This document shows, one piece after another, positions 8,590 through 16,777 of a DNA stretch of 64,000 nucleotides (position 1 is its first letter; the number at the start of each line of letters is the position of its first letter). The translations under genes and the position numbers were made by a program. Below the pieces are notes generated by a model. It saw nothing but the letters and a program-made list of their open reading frames with translations. It did not search any database and was not told the origin of the DNA. The stretch is from Seminibacterium arietis. Lineage in GTDB: Bacteria > Pseudomonadota > Gammaproteobacteria > Enterobacterales > Pasteurellaceae. The stretch is from NCBI RefSeq assembly GCF_042675725.1, contig NZ_JBHTJN010000011.1, positions 239,716 to 303,715 of the forward strand, read 5' to 3'.

Positions 8590-8913
8590 TTATATATTCT
8601 GACTAATAAAAGCTGATAATTGATTTTTTGGCAATGCACCAACTTGAGTTGCAACAACTTTACCTTCTTTAAAAAGAAGAAGAGTTGGAATACTACGAAC
8701 ACCAAATTTAGCTGGTACAGCTTGATTTTCATCAATATTGATCTTTGCAATTTTTACTTTACCATTTAATTCCACTGCAAGCTCATCTAAAATTGGTCCA
8801 ATCATACGACAAGGTGAGCACCAAGGGGCCCAAAAGTCTAACAATACGGGAATATCAGATCTCAATACATCACTTTCAAATGATGCATCTGTAACATGTA
8901 AAACTTCACTCAT
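8590..8913 (-). CDS. trxA: Thioredoxin 1 with a CSPC active site
   Basis: A 107-residue cytoplasmic thioredoxin of exactly the usual length. FWAPWCSPCRMIGP holds the redox pair Cys32/Cys35, and the cis-proline is in SIPTLLLF. Nearly all bacterial thioredoxins have CGPC; here the second active-site residue is serine (codon TCA), read directly from the strand. This substitution could shift redox potential or substrate range. The rest of the fold (DFWAPW, KINIDEN, GVRSIPTLLLFKEG, GALPK) is ordinary TrxA, and no other substitution suggests decay. Its own terminator follows, so it is probably transcribed separately from nrfA. Confidence 0.95.
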   Translation of the reverse strand: MSEVLHVTDASFESDVLRSDIPVLLDFWAPWCSPCRMIGPILDELAVELNGKVKIAKINIDENQAVPAKFGVRSIPTLLLFKEGKVVATQVGALPKNQLSAFISQNI

Positions 8914-9096
8914 TTTCTATTCTCCTGTCTATAAGATATATCATCTTATTAGCTTTTTACATTATTATAACTACCTACGATTATGATAACACAAAGATCA
9001 TATATCGAATACAAATCACTTTAATTGCTAAAAGTTAAATTTACAATACTAAATTAACAATTCAAGTTAAATTTTTGTAAAAATGACCGCACTTTT

Positions 9097-10206
9097 TTAA
9101 TCTAATCGAGCAAATGCTTGTAGTAAATCCGCCTTAATATCTTCCACATTTTCTAAACCTACTGAAAATCGTAACAAACAATTACAAATTCCCCGAGCAA
9201 TTCGTTCTGCCTCAGGTATATCCATATGGGTCTGAGTTGCTGGATAAGTAATAAAACTCTCGCTCCCCCCAAGACTTTCAGCAAAAGTAATTAATTTTAT
9301 TGATTTTAAAAATGGGTTTACCCACTTCTCATTCAGTAAACGGAAAGAAAGCATCCCGCCTTTATTTGGGTAAAGCACATCTTTAACTTGTGGTTGAGAT
9401 TTTAAAAATGCTGTCAACGCCGTCGCATTTTTTTGATGACGTTCCATACGTAAAGCTAGCGTTTTCATACCACGAATAGTCAACCAGCTATCAAAGGGAG
9501 ATAAAACCGCACCAGCCCCATTTTGAATGTAGGATAATCGTTCGCATAATGTTTCTCCTTTTGCCACTATAAGCCCGACTAAGGCATCATTATGACCTGC
9601 GAGATACTTTGTACCACTATGGATCACAATATCTGCACCATGTTCTATTGGACGAAATAATACTGGAGTTAAAAAAGTATTATCTACAATTAATAACAAA
9701 TTATGTTTTTTAGCTATTCTAGAAATCAGTGCCACATCACATTCTTCCATCAGTGGATTAGAAGGTGTTTCAATAAAAATAGCTTTTGTATTTTTAGTAA
9801 TAGCTCTTTCAATTTCAGTAGCAGAAGCAGTATTTACATAAACAGGCTTTACTCCGTGTGTATTTTTATAAGCAAAATCTAGCAAACGGTATGTTCCACC
9901 GTAAACATCACTAGATACAATCCACTCATCTGGAGCTGCAAATAACGACATTAAGATTTGAATTGCAGCCATACCTGATGCACAAGCAAATCCCTTATCC
10001 CCTCCTTCAAGAGTTGCAATAGTTTCTTCTAAAACTGTACGAGTAGGATTTTTAGTTCTTGTATAATCAAATCCTGTACTCTCTCCGATCCCTTTGTGTC
10101 CATAAGCTGTTGAAAGAAAAATAGGCGTAGAAACTGCCCCTGTTCGTTCATCTGTTCTATTACCAGCCTGAGCCAGTAATGTTTCAATATTATACTGCTG
10201 TGCCAT
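9097..10206 (-). CDS. metB: Cystathionine gamma-synthase (Cys/Met metabolism PLP enzyme)
   Basis: A 369-residue PLP enzyme with the cofactor lysine in SGTKYLAGH (Lys200), the PLP-binding Asp175 in VDNTF, and the family signature running through the same stretch. MetB joins an O-acylated homoserine to cysteine to make cystathionine in methionine synthesis. Family members (MetB, MetC, MetZ) are hard to separate by eye; similarity to the H. influenzae metB product and its trxA neighbour favour MetB. The start ATG has GAGGT just upstream. An uptake sequence follows the stop. The upstream palindrome at 10261-10273 could be a MetJ target. Confidence 0.87.
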   Translation of the reverse strand: MAQQYNIETLLAQAGNRTDERTGAVSTPIFLSTAYGHKGIGESTGFDYTRTKNPTRTVLEETIATLEGGDKGFACASGMAAIQILMSLFAAPDEWIVSSDVYGGTYRLLDFAYKNTHGVKPVYVNTASATEIERAITKNTKAIFIETPSNPLMEECDVALISRIAKKHNLLLIVDNTFLTPVLFRPIEHGADIVIHSGTKYLAGHNDALVGLIVAKGETLCERLSYIQNGAGAVLSPFDSWLTIRGMKTLALRMERHQKNATALTAFLKSQPQVKDVLYPNKGGMLSFRLLNEKWVNPFLKSIKLITFAESLGGSESFITYPATQTHMDIPEAERIARGICNCLLRFSVGLENVEDIKADLLQAFARLD

Positions 10207-10518
10207 ATAACCTCACTAAATACTCCAAAATTACAATTAATTATTGAGTTTAAACCATTAGACTAACTTAGTCATTCTGTCATAAACCTAAAATTGATTA
10301 AAGAGCATTTTATCTTTTAATACATATTTTGAAATTACAAGCTAAATAAACTTTTAAAATTGTATTAAATTTAGATATTAATTGCTTTTTTTTAAATCAA
10401 TTTAATTTTTCTTGCATTTTTTTTAGGCAATTAAACTTTTTTTTTATTTTAATCATTGACAGATTTTTATAAGTTAGTAAAATGCACGCCACTGACAGCG
10501 AATGTGTTGCAGCGAAAA
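10207..10518. promoter_or_regulatory. metB upstream region and promoter of the tRNA cluster
   Basis: This gap holds no gene. GACTAACTTAGTC (10261-10273) is a 13-bp palindrome in the metB leader and might be a divergent MetJ operator. The rest of the metB side is A+T-rich. For the tRNA genes on the plus strand there is TTGACA at 10456-10461, a 16-bp spacer and TAAAAT at 10478-10483, followed by a G+C-rich stretch as expected for a stable-RNA promoter. Confidence 0.6.
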
Positions 10519-10594
10519 GCGGGAATAGCTCAGTTGGTAGAGCACAACCTTGCCAAGGTTGGGGTCGCGAGTTCGAGCCTCGTTTCCCGCTCCA
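10519..10594 (+). tRNA. tRNA-Gly (anticodon GCC)
   Basis: A 76-nt cloverleaf: acceptor GCGGGAA pairs with TTCCCGC, the anticodon loop is TTGCCAA, the T loop GTTCGAGCC is present and CCA is encoded. It is the first of three clustered tRNA genes. Confidence 0.97.
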
Positions 10595-10605
10595 ATTTAC
10601 GCTAC

Positions 10606-10679
10606 GGCGTGTTAGCAAAGCGGTTATGCACTGGATTGCAAATCCATGTAGCTCGGTTCGACTCCGGGACACGCCTCCA
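10606..10679 (+). tRNA. tRNA-Cys (anticodon GCA)
   Basis: A 74-nt cloverleaf: acceptor GGCGTGT pairs with ACACGCC, the anticodon loop is TTGCAAA, the T loop GGTTCGACTCC is present and CCA is encoded. Confidence 0.97.
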
Positions 10680-10707
10680 TAATGTAACCCAAGTCAGCAA
10701 TCACTCT

Positions 10708-10794
10708 GCCCGAGTGGTGAAATCGGTAGACACAAGGGATTTAAAATCCCTCGACTTTCGAGTCGTGGCGGTTCAAGTCCGCCCTCGGGCACCA
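10708..10794 (+). tRNA. tRNA-Leu (anticodon TAA)
   Basis: An 87-nt class II tRNA with a long variable arm (CGACTTTCGAGTCG): acceptor GCCCGAG pairs with CTCGGGC, the anticodon loop is TTTAAAA, and CCA is encoded. A tRNA-Leu gene is the known integration target of ICEHin1056-type elements, and decayed genes of such an element begin about 60 bp downstream. Confidence 0.97.
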
Positions 10795-10855
10795 TCTTAA
10801 ATCTGTTGTATACATAAAACATCATAACGTTCCAACTAACTTATAGGAATTTTGT

Positions 10856-11555
10856 ATGTACATAAAATACAACACCTTAATCGCTTCTGTCATGTCCACC
10901 AAAGGTGGCGTCACTAAAATCACCATATGGTATTTATGAACTATTTAATCGACCTGATTTACACTACAGTCAACTCATTTCTAAAACTGAGTTTACTCAC
11001 CTTGATATTATTCAATCTAACGACCCAAATGACCGTTTAACAACTGAGTTAAAAAATCATCCTGCAGGGGCGTTACTGTTCAATAAATTAGTCCATCAAA
11101 TTGAAGACTATGAACTTATTATGATAGATACTCGAGGCACAAGAGGTATTACTGTTGACATGACAGTGCTTGCCAGTGATTTAGTTATATCGCCAATCAA
11201 ACCTGAATTGGTTTCAGCAAGAGAATTTGTACGCGGTACATTGAATCTATACCAATCCCTTGAAATCTTCACCGATTATGGACTAACCCTTCCTCCACTT
11301 AAAGCTGTTATTAACTGCTTAGACCATACCAAAGATGCAAAAGAAATTGTAGAAACGCTCTATGACATCTTTGCCAATACACCAAATCCACATATTGAAT
11401 TACTTAATTTCACCATTCCTAACCGAGTGGCTTACCGAGAAGCGGCAAGCCGTTCTTTACCTGTGCATATACACAGCAGTAAAGAAGATGAAAACATCCG
11501 TCAACTCTGCACCCTATTGTTTCCACAATGGGCTGATAGATTTATTAAAAAATAA
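10856..11555 (+). pseudogene. ParA-type partition ATPase of an ICEHin1056-like element, decayed
   Basis: The N-terminus reads from the ATG at 10856 and reaches MSTKGGVTKIT, a damaged Walker A (GGVGKTT expected); this frame then stops at 10939. The rest continues in another frame (from about 10905), from YGIYELFNRPDLHY to the end at 11555. About 45 codons between Walker A and YGIYEL appear deleted, with a frame change. The remainder keeps the ParA-like LIMIDTRGTRGIT region and shows no further stop. The GTG at 10905 could restart translation, but the product would lack the P-loop. ParA helps maintain integrative elements; this copy is surely inactive as an ATPase. Confidence 0.85.
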
Positions 11556-11600
11556 CGAAATAACTTAGGGATGAATTTGTGGAATAAATTGGAGTAATTT

Positions 11601-12998
11601 ATGGTCAACCATAACAAAAATCAAATCACACTACCCTCTCATTCTGTTGAGGCTGAACAAGCTGTGCTAGGTGGTTTATTATTAGAAAATAACAAGTGGG
11701 ATGACATCAGCTTAATTCTAGAAGAAAAAAACTTCTTCCTAGTACAGCATCAAAAGATTTTTGCTGTAATGAAATCCATGTTTGAGAAAAACCAACATGT
11801 TGATATTTTAGTTTTAGAGCGTGCTTTAAAAGAAAAATCACTTTTAACCGATTTAGGCGGATTAGCTTATCTTGCAGAACTTTCAAACAATACGCCTAGT
11901 ACTGCCAATATCATAGCGTATGCTGGTATCGTTAAAAGAGATGCTCAAGCAAGAGAACTCTTCTCTTTAGGGAATCATTTACGTACTGAATCGATTAAAG
12001 TTAATTCTCAAGAAAAACTTGATTCCTTAGTTGAACACACTGAAAAAACTCTCACAGAATTAACTTTTAACCATGTTCAACAAGATACTACGGTTAATGT
12101 TGGCGAGATATTACAAGCTGTGGTAAAACAAATGACACTGAGTAGCGAAAGTAACTCTTTCGTTACTGGCGTTTCTTTCGGTATCGATAAATTAGATGAA
12201 TATACCGCAGGTGGGCAACAAGGCGATTTGATTTTATTAGCCGCTCGTCCATCTATGGGGAAAACCGCTCTATCACTTAAATTTATTGAAACTGCGTTAA
12301 ACACTATCCCTGATAAACCCGCTCAATATTTTAGTCTAGAAATGCCAGCTCAACAATTAATGCAACGTTTCATTGCTATGCATGCTCGAATATCAAGTCA
12401 AAAAATCCGTCAAGCAAATAGCTTATGTGAGGTGGACTGGGCAAAAATTGGGGAAGCAATGAGGTATATCAGTACACATTGGTCGGATAGATTGTTAATT
12501 GATGATAGTAGTTATTTGACACCTCAAATGTTACGCACCTGAGTTCGTCACAATGCTCGTCAATATGGTATGCCATCTATCATTATTATTGATTACGTGC
12601 AGTTGATGTCTGTCCCTGAACTTCAAGACAGTCACAACCGTAATCTAGAAATTTCAATGATTTCACGAAGCCTTAAAGCATTAGCAAAAGAAATGAATTG
12701 TCCCGTTATCGCTCTCTCTCAATTAAATCGTAATTTAGAACAACGAGCCGATAAACGCCCTATGTCTTCTGACTTACGAGACTCAGGTGCATTAGAACAA
12801 GATGCCGATATGATTTTGTTTATTTATCGAGATGAGGTCTATCACACGGATACTGAGTTAAAAGGTATCGCTGAAATTATCATAGGAAAGCAACGAAACG
12901 GACCTGTCGGTACGGTATTAACGCATTTCAAAGGAGAGTTCTCAGCCTTTGAGAATATCTCTCCTCATGAATATGACAGATTAAAACGAGAAATATAA
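11601..12998 (+). pseudogene. Replicative DNA helicase (DnaB family) of the ICE remnant, interrupted by one nonsense codon
   Basis: The reading frame encodes a DnaB-type helicase: N-terminal domain (SVEAEQAVLGGLLLENNKWD), Walker A ARPSMGKTAL, Walker B IIIIDYVQLM, and the KQRNGPVGT motif near the end. A single in-frame TGA at 12540-12542 separates the two halves (after LRT, before VRHNARQYG), with no frame change. It is most simply a CGA-to-TGA change, because arginine is expected there. The frame otherwise stays open for 465 codons, so the mutation looks recent. The C-terminal half could restart at the ATG at 12570 but would lack the P-loop. The chromosomal dnaB must lie elsewhere. Confidence 0.88.
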
Positions 12999-13023
12999 CA
13001 AAGGTTAAAAAAGAGATATAAAA

Positions 13024-13412
13024 ATGAATGATAAATTAAATCGACTCATCGGCGGTCGTAGTAAAGCCGATAGAAAACGTGATATGTTAGCTCAATTATC
13101 TGTGCCTGCTATTCAGAATAATTCACCTAACTATCAACAAACGATCACGCCAATTAATAGTCAACAGCAGACTCAGAAAAAATTGATTGTCGTTACCTTA
13201 GACAAATTAAGACCCTACGATGGTAATCCGCGTAAAACCAAAAATCCAGCTTATGAAGAAATTAAAGCCTCGATCAAATTTCGCGGATTAGATCACGCTC
13301 CTAATGTGACTCAACGACCTGGTGAGGATTTCTATACTATTGCAGATGGCTGAGATACTCATTTACAAGCGTTAAAAAAACTCTTTCAAGAGACGCAAGA
13401 TCCTCAGTTTTG
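13024..13412 (+). pseudogene. ParB-like partition protein of the ICE remnant, truncated
   Basis: The N-terminal part of a ParB-type protein (LDKLRPYDGNPRKTKNP, then IKASIKFRGLDHAPNVTQRP). An in-frame TGA at about 13351-13353 interrupts the conserved stretch after IADG; in-frame codons resume as DTHLQALKKLFQETQDPQF before the frame ends at about 13412. The gene is cut there, where gmhB starts in the opposite direction with a few bases of overlap. ParB family proteins are several hundred residues, so most of the protein is gone. Confidence 0.8.
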
Positions 13413-13976
13413 ATCAATTGAATGTGTGTTTAACTCTTTTATTAAATTAGGTAAATCTGCAATACTATCAATAATTCTATAGGCTAACGCTTTACTTTTA
13501 TCATCAATTGGCTTTCCCGTTTTCACTAAAATGTTATACCGCACTTTTGCATTTAACCCAGCTTGCAAGTCTTCAATTTTATCTCCCACCATAAAAGACT
13601 GTTCAGGATCAATTTCTAGTTCTTTAATTGCTTGCAATAACATACCCGATTCTGGTTTACGACAATCGCAATTTTTGCTGTATTTCCCATGTCCATTAGG
13701 ATGATGCGGGCAATAATAAATTCCATCTAAATCTACTCCACGATCTGCCAATGACCAATCCATCCATTCTGTCAACTTTAGGAATTCATCTTCAGAAAAA
13801 TAGCCTCTAGCAATGCCTGACTGATTAGTTACTAAAACTAGCAAATATCCCAACTCTTTTAATTTTTTTAATGCCTCAATACTACCTTCAATGAAATGAA
13901 ATTGATCAATCTCATGTACATAACCATAATCAATATTTAATGTACCATCGCGATCTAAAAAAATTGCTTTTTTCAT
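13404..13976 (-). CDS. gmhB: D-glycero-beta-D-manno-heptose-1,7-bisphosphate 7-phosphatase
   Basis: A 190-residue HAD-family phosphatase with the catalytic FLDRDGTLN motif near the N-terminus and the zinc-binding cysteine/histidine loop CPHHPNGHGKYSKNCDC that identifies GmhB. The second HAD motif is LVTNQSG and the last is MVGDKIEDLQAG. It removes a phosphate in the synthesis of ADP-heptose for the lipooligosaccharide inner core. The last few codons overlap the truncated ICE parB frame, so the C-terminus may have been altered by the deletion that removed the element; it is a few residues longer than I would expect. Confidence 0.94.
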   Translation of the reverse strand: MKKAIFLDRDGTLNIDYGYVHEIDQFHFIEGSIEALKKLKELGYLLVLVTNQSGIARGYFSEDEFLKLTEWMDWSLADRGVDLDGIYYCPHHPNGHGKYSKNCDCRKPESGMLLQAIKELEIDPEQSFMVGDKIEDLQAGLNAKVRYNILVKTGKPIDDKSKALAYRIIDSIADLPNLIKELNTHSIDQN

Positions 13977-14071
13977 ACTTAATCCTTAGATTTCTCCTAA
14001 TATTTGCATATTATTACTCAATATCTAGCCGACTAATAGCACTACATTATAAAAAATCTTAATAATAATGG

Positions 14072-14099
14072 TTGACATAGCATTCTAGACGTCTAAAAT
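14072..14099 (+). promoter_or_regulatory. metN promoter with a MetJ box
   Basis: TTGACA at 14072-14077, TAAAAT at 14094-14099 (16-bp spacer). A perfect MetJ half-operator AGACGTCT at 14087-14094 lies between the two hexamers, so a bound MetJ repressor would block RNA polymerase. The metN ATG follows about 30 bp downstream. MetJ control of metNIQ is established in E. coli. Confidence 0.75.
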
Positions 14100-14130
14100 A
14101 CTTCAAAAAATATAGAGTTAAATAAGGGCT

Positions 14131-15168
14131 ATGATTAAGCTAACAAATATTACAAAAGTTTTCGATATTTCAGGCAATAAGCTGACCGCACTTAATAATG
14201 TCAGCTTAAATGTACCAAAAGGGAAAATATGTGGTGTAATTGGTGCTTCAGGTGCAGGTAAAAGCACGCTGATTCGTTGCGTCAATTTATTAGAAAAACC
14301 AACTTCGGGTTCTGTCATTATTGATGGTAAAGATCTCACTTCACTCGCAGATAGACAGCTAATTCAAGAACGACGCAATATTGGTATGATTTTTCAACAC
14401 TTTAATTTACTTAGCTCTCGTACTGTGTATGGCAACGTCGCATTACCGCTAGAATTGGCTGGAGTTAATAAAGCACAAACGCGTGAAAAGGTGAATAAAT
14501 TACTCGATCTTGTTGGATTAACAGATAAATATGATGCATATCCTGCCAATTTATCAGGCGGTCAAAAACAACGAGTAGCAATTGCCCGTGCTTTAGCTAG
14601 TGCCCCGAAAGTGTTGCTTTGTGATGAAGCTACTAGTGCTTTAGACCCAGCTACAACTCAAGCCATTTTAAAATTATTAAAAGAAATTAACCGCACTTTA
14701 GGCATAACGATTTTGCTGATTACTCATGAGATGGATGTTGTGAAACGTATCTGCGATCATGTAGCCGTAATTGATCAAGGAAAATTGATAGAGCAAGGTT
14801 CTGTGAGTGAAATTTTTTCTAATCCACAAACTCAGCTAGCACAGGAGTTTATTCGTTCTACTTTTCATATCAATTTACCTGATGAGTATATTGAAAACTT
14901 GTCTCCTACTCCAGTACATAGTAAATCTTATCCGATTATTAAATTTGAATTTACGGGACGCTCTGTTGATGCCCCATTACTATCACAGGCTTCAAAAAAA
15001 TTTGGAATTGAATTGAGTATTTTAACTTCACAAATTGACTACGCTGGTGGAGTTAAATTTGGTTTTACTATTGCAGAAGCTGAAGGCGATGAAGATTCCA
15101 TTACACAAACAAAAATTTATTTGATGGAACACAATGTTCGTGTGGAGGTATTAGGTTATGTGGTCTGA
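14131..15168 (+). CDS. metN: Methionine ABC transporter ATPase MetN
   Basis: A 345-residue ABC ATPase with Walker A GASGAGKST (residues 38-46), signature LSGGQKQR, Walker B VLLCDEATSALD, and the C-terminal ACT-like domain (about residues 265-345) through which intracellular methionine inhibits the transporter. It forms the cytoplasmic engine of the D/L-methionine importer MetNIQ. An AAGGG ribosome site precedes the ATG, and metI starts within its last 11 bases. The MetJ box upstream suggests repression when methionine is plentiful. Confidence 0.96.
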   Translation: MIKLTNITKVFDISGNKLTALNNVSLNVPKGKICGVIGASGAGKSTLIRCVNLLEKPTSGSVIIDGKDLTSLADRQLIQERRNIGMIFQHFNLLSSRTVYGNVALPLELAGVNKAQTREKVNKLLDLVGLTDKYDAYPANLSGGQKQRVAIARALASAPKVLLCDEATSALDPATTQAILKLLKEINRTLGITILLITHEMDVVKRICDHVAVIDQGKLIEQGSVSEIFSNPQTQLAQEFIRSTFHINLPDEYIENLSPTPVHSKSYPIIKFEFTGRSVDAPLLSQASKKFGIELSILTSQIDYAGGVKFGFTIAEAEGDEDSITQTKIYLMEHNVRVEVLGYVV

Positions 15169-15847
15169 ATTTACTAGCGAATTTTCTCGTCAACTTACAC
15201 CGCAAATTTGGCAATTAATCGGAATGAGTACATTTGAAACGATATACATGAGTTTACTTGCTACCTTCTTTGCTATTTTATTTGGTTTGCCACTAGGTAT
15301 ATTGAATTTTCTTACCCGTACTGGGCAAGCCTTAGAAAACAAAAAAATTAACCGCACTTTAGAAATTATTATTAATGTAGGAAGATCAATTCCGTTTATT
15401 ATCTTGTTATTTGACCTAATGCCTATCACTCGTTTTTTAGTGGGAACAACGCTAGGCACAACCGCTGCTATTATTCCATTAAGCGTAGCAGCTTTGCCTT
15501 TTTACGCTCGCTTAACAGTAAATGCATTAGGAGACATTCCCAGCGGTTTAACCGAAACAGCAAAAGCAATGGGAACAAGTGTCTGGCAATTAGTAACTCG
15601 CTTTTATTTACCTGAGGCCTTACCAATGTTATTGAAAGCCATGACTTTAACTTTAATCACTCTCATAGGCTATTCAGCGATGGCTGGAACTGTAGGCGGA
15701 GGAGGCCTAGGCAATACGGCTATTTCTTATGGTCTACACCGTAACATGCCTTATGTACTATGGGTTTCAACTATTATTATTGTATTGATCGTCATGATAT
15801 GCGAGAGATACGGCAATAAACTGGCGGCACATTTTGATCACCGCTAA
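15158..15847 (+). CDS. metI: Methionine ABC transporter permease MetI
   Basis: A 229-residue membrane protein with about five transmembrane segments and the permease coupling loop ending in EALPMLLKAMTLTLITLIGYSAMAG. It forms the membrane channel for MetN and MetQ. Its start lies 11 bp inside the end of metN and metQ begins 28 bp after it, so the three are one operon. Confidence 0.96.
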   Translation: MWSEFTSEFSRQLTPQIWQLIGMSTFETIYMSLLATFFAILFGLPLGILNFLTRTGQALENKKINRTLEIIINVGRSIPFIILLFDLMPITRFLVGTTLGTTAAIIPLSVAALPFYARLTVNALGDIPSGLTETAKAMGTSVWQLVTRFYLPEALPMLLKAMTLTLITLIGYSAMAGTVGGGGLGNTAISYGLHRNMPYVLWVSTIIIVLIVMICERYGNKLAAHFDHR

Positions 15848-15875
15848 TTCAAATCATTAAAAAGAAGGACGTTTT

Positions 15876-16712
15876 ATGAAATTAAAAAAATTATTAGGTA
15901 TTGCAACACTCGCTTCTGTTTTTGCATTAGTTGCTTGTAAAGACGACAAAAAAACTGATACTGCTACAGCTAATCCACAACCTGCAGCACAAAAAATCAG
16001 AGTGGGAGTAATGTCTGGACCAGAACATCAAGTTGCTGAAATCGCTGCTAAAATTGCAAAAGAAAAATATAATCTTGATGTAGAGTTTGTAGAATTTAAC
16101 GAATATCCGATGCCAAATCCAGCTGTAAGCAAAGGGGATCTAGACATTAATATTTTCCAACATAAACCTTATCTTGATCGAGATTCAAAAGAAAATGGCT
16201 ACAATAACTTAGTTATTGTTGGTAATACTTTTGTATACCCACTAGCAGGATATTCACAAAAAATTAAAAACGTAAGTGAATTAAAAGATGGTGCTGTAAT
16301 TGCTGTTCCTAATGATCCAAGCAACCTTGCTCGTGCTTTGATTTTATTGGAGAAACAAGGATTAATTAAATTGAAAGATAATACTAATTTATTTTCCACC
16401 TCTTTGGATATTGTTGAAAATCCAAAAAATTTAAAAATAAAAGAAGTTGATGCCTCTGTTGCTGCACGTTCTTTAGATGATGTAGATATCGCAGTAGTGA
16501 ATAATACTTACGCTGGTCAATTAGGTTTAAATAGTCATGATCATGGTGTATTTGTAGAAGATAAAAATTCACCATATGTAAATATTATTGTTGCACGTAC
16601 TGATAACAAAGATAGCAAAGCAGTACAAGATTTTGTAAAAGCTTTCCAAACAGAAGAAGTATTCCAAAAAGCAACTTCTTTCTATAAAGATGGCGTAGTA
16701 AAAGGTTGGTAA
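15876..16712 (+). CDS. metQ: Methionine-binding lipoprotein MetQ (NlpA family)
   Basis: A 278-residue lipoprotein: signal peptide with lipobox LVAC (lipidated Cys21), then the NlpA/MetQ periplasmic-binding fold (VGVMSGPEHQVAE, EFNEYPMPNPAVSKGDLDIN). It delivers methionine to MetNI. In H. influenzae the orthologue is an abundant outer-membrane-associated lipoprotein, so it may be antigenic. A strong terminator follows. Confidence 0.96.
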   Translation: MKLKKLLGIATLASVFALVACKDDKKTDTATANPQPAAQKIRVGVMSGPEHQVAEIAAKIAKEKYNLDVEFVEFNEYPMPNPAVSKGDLDINIFQHKPYLDRDSKENGYNNLVIVGNTFVYPLAGYSQKIKNVSELKDGAVIAVPNDPSNLARALILLEKQGLIKLKDNTNLFSTSLDIVENPKNLKIKEVDASVAARSLDDVDIAVVNNTYAGQLGLNSHDHGVFVEDKNSPYVNIIVARTDNKDSKAVQDFVKAFQTEEVFQKATSFYKDGVVKGW

Positions 16713-16736
16713 TTGATACCGCACTTTTTCAATGAT

Positions 16737-16765
16737 AATCCCCGTCAGTAGACGGGGATTTTTCT
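16737..16765 (+). terminator. Rho-independent terminator of metNIQ
   Basis: AATCCCCGTC / GACGGGGATT stem, AGTA loop, followed by TTTCT; 25 bp after the metQ stop. Confidence 0.93.
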
Positions 16766-16777
16766 AGTTTTCTCAAA

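Larger units (their letters stand above)
10795..13412 (+). mobile_element. Remnant of the left end of an ICEHin1056-family integrative conjugative element at tRNA-Leu
   Basis: Three co-directional genes of a replication/partition module (parA, dnaB-like helicase, parB) begin 60 bp after tRNA-Leu. All are broken: deletion and frameshift in parA, one nonsense codon in dnaB, one nonsense codon plus truncation in parB. This module next to tRNA-Leu is the known left-end layout of ICEHin1056-type elements. No integrase, conjugation genes or second copy of the tRNA 3' end is visible before gmhB, so the rest was lost by a deletion ending near 13412. Element identity is inferred from gene order and remembered family features. 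Confidence 0.75.

Noticed and set aside
10397..10800. Several overlapping frames across the tRNA cluster
   Set aside because: They read through three tRNA genes and have no ribosome site; they are shadows.
12540..13353. In-frame TGA codons in dnaB and parB read as selenocysteine
   Set aside because: Neither family uses selenocysteine, no hairpin follows the TGA, and the neighbouring parA is also broken; nonsense decay is simpler.
10795..13420. Second copy of the tRNA-Leu 3' end as the right attachment site
   Set aside because: I looked around 13353-13420 and saw no copy of the tRNA 3' end; the element's right end is not in this stretch.
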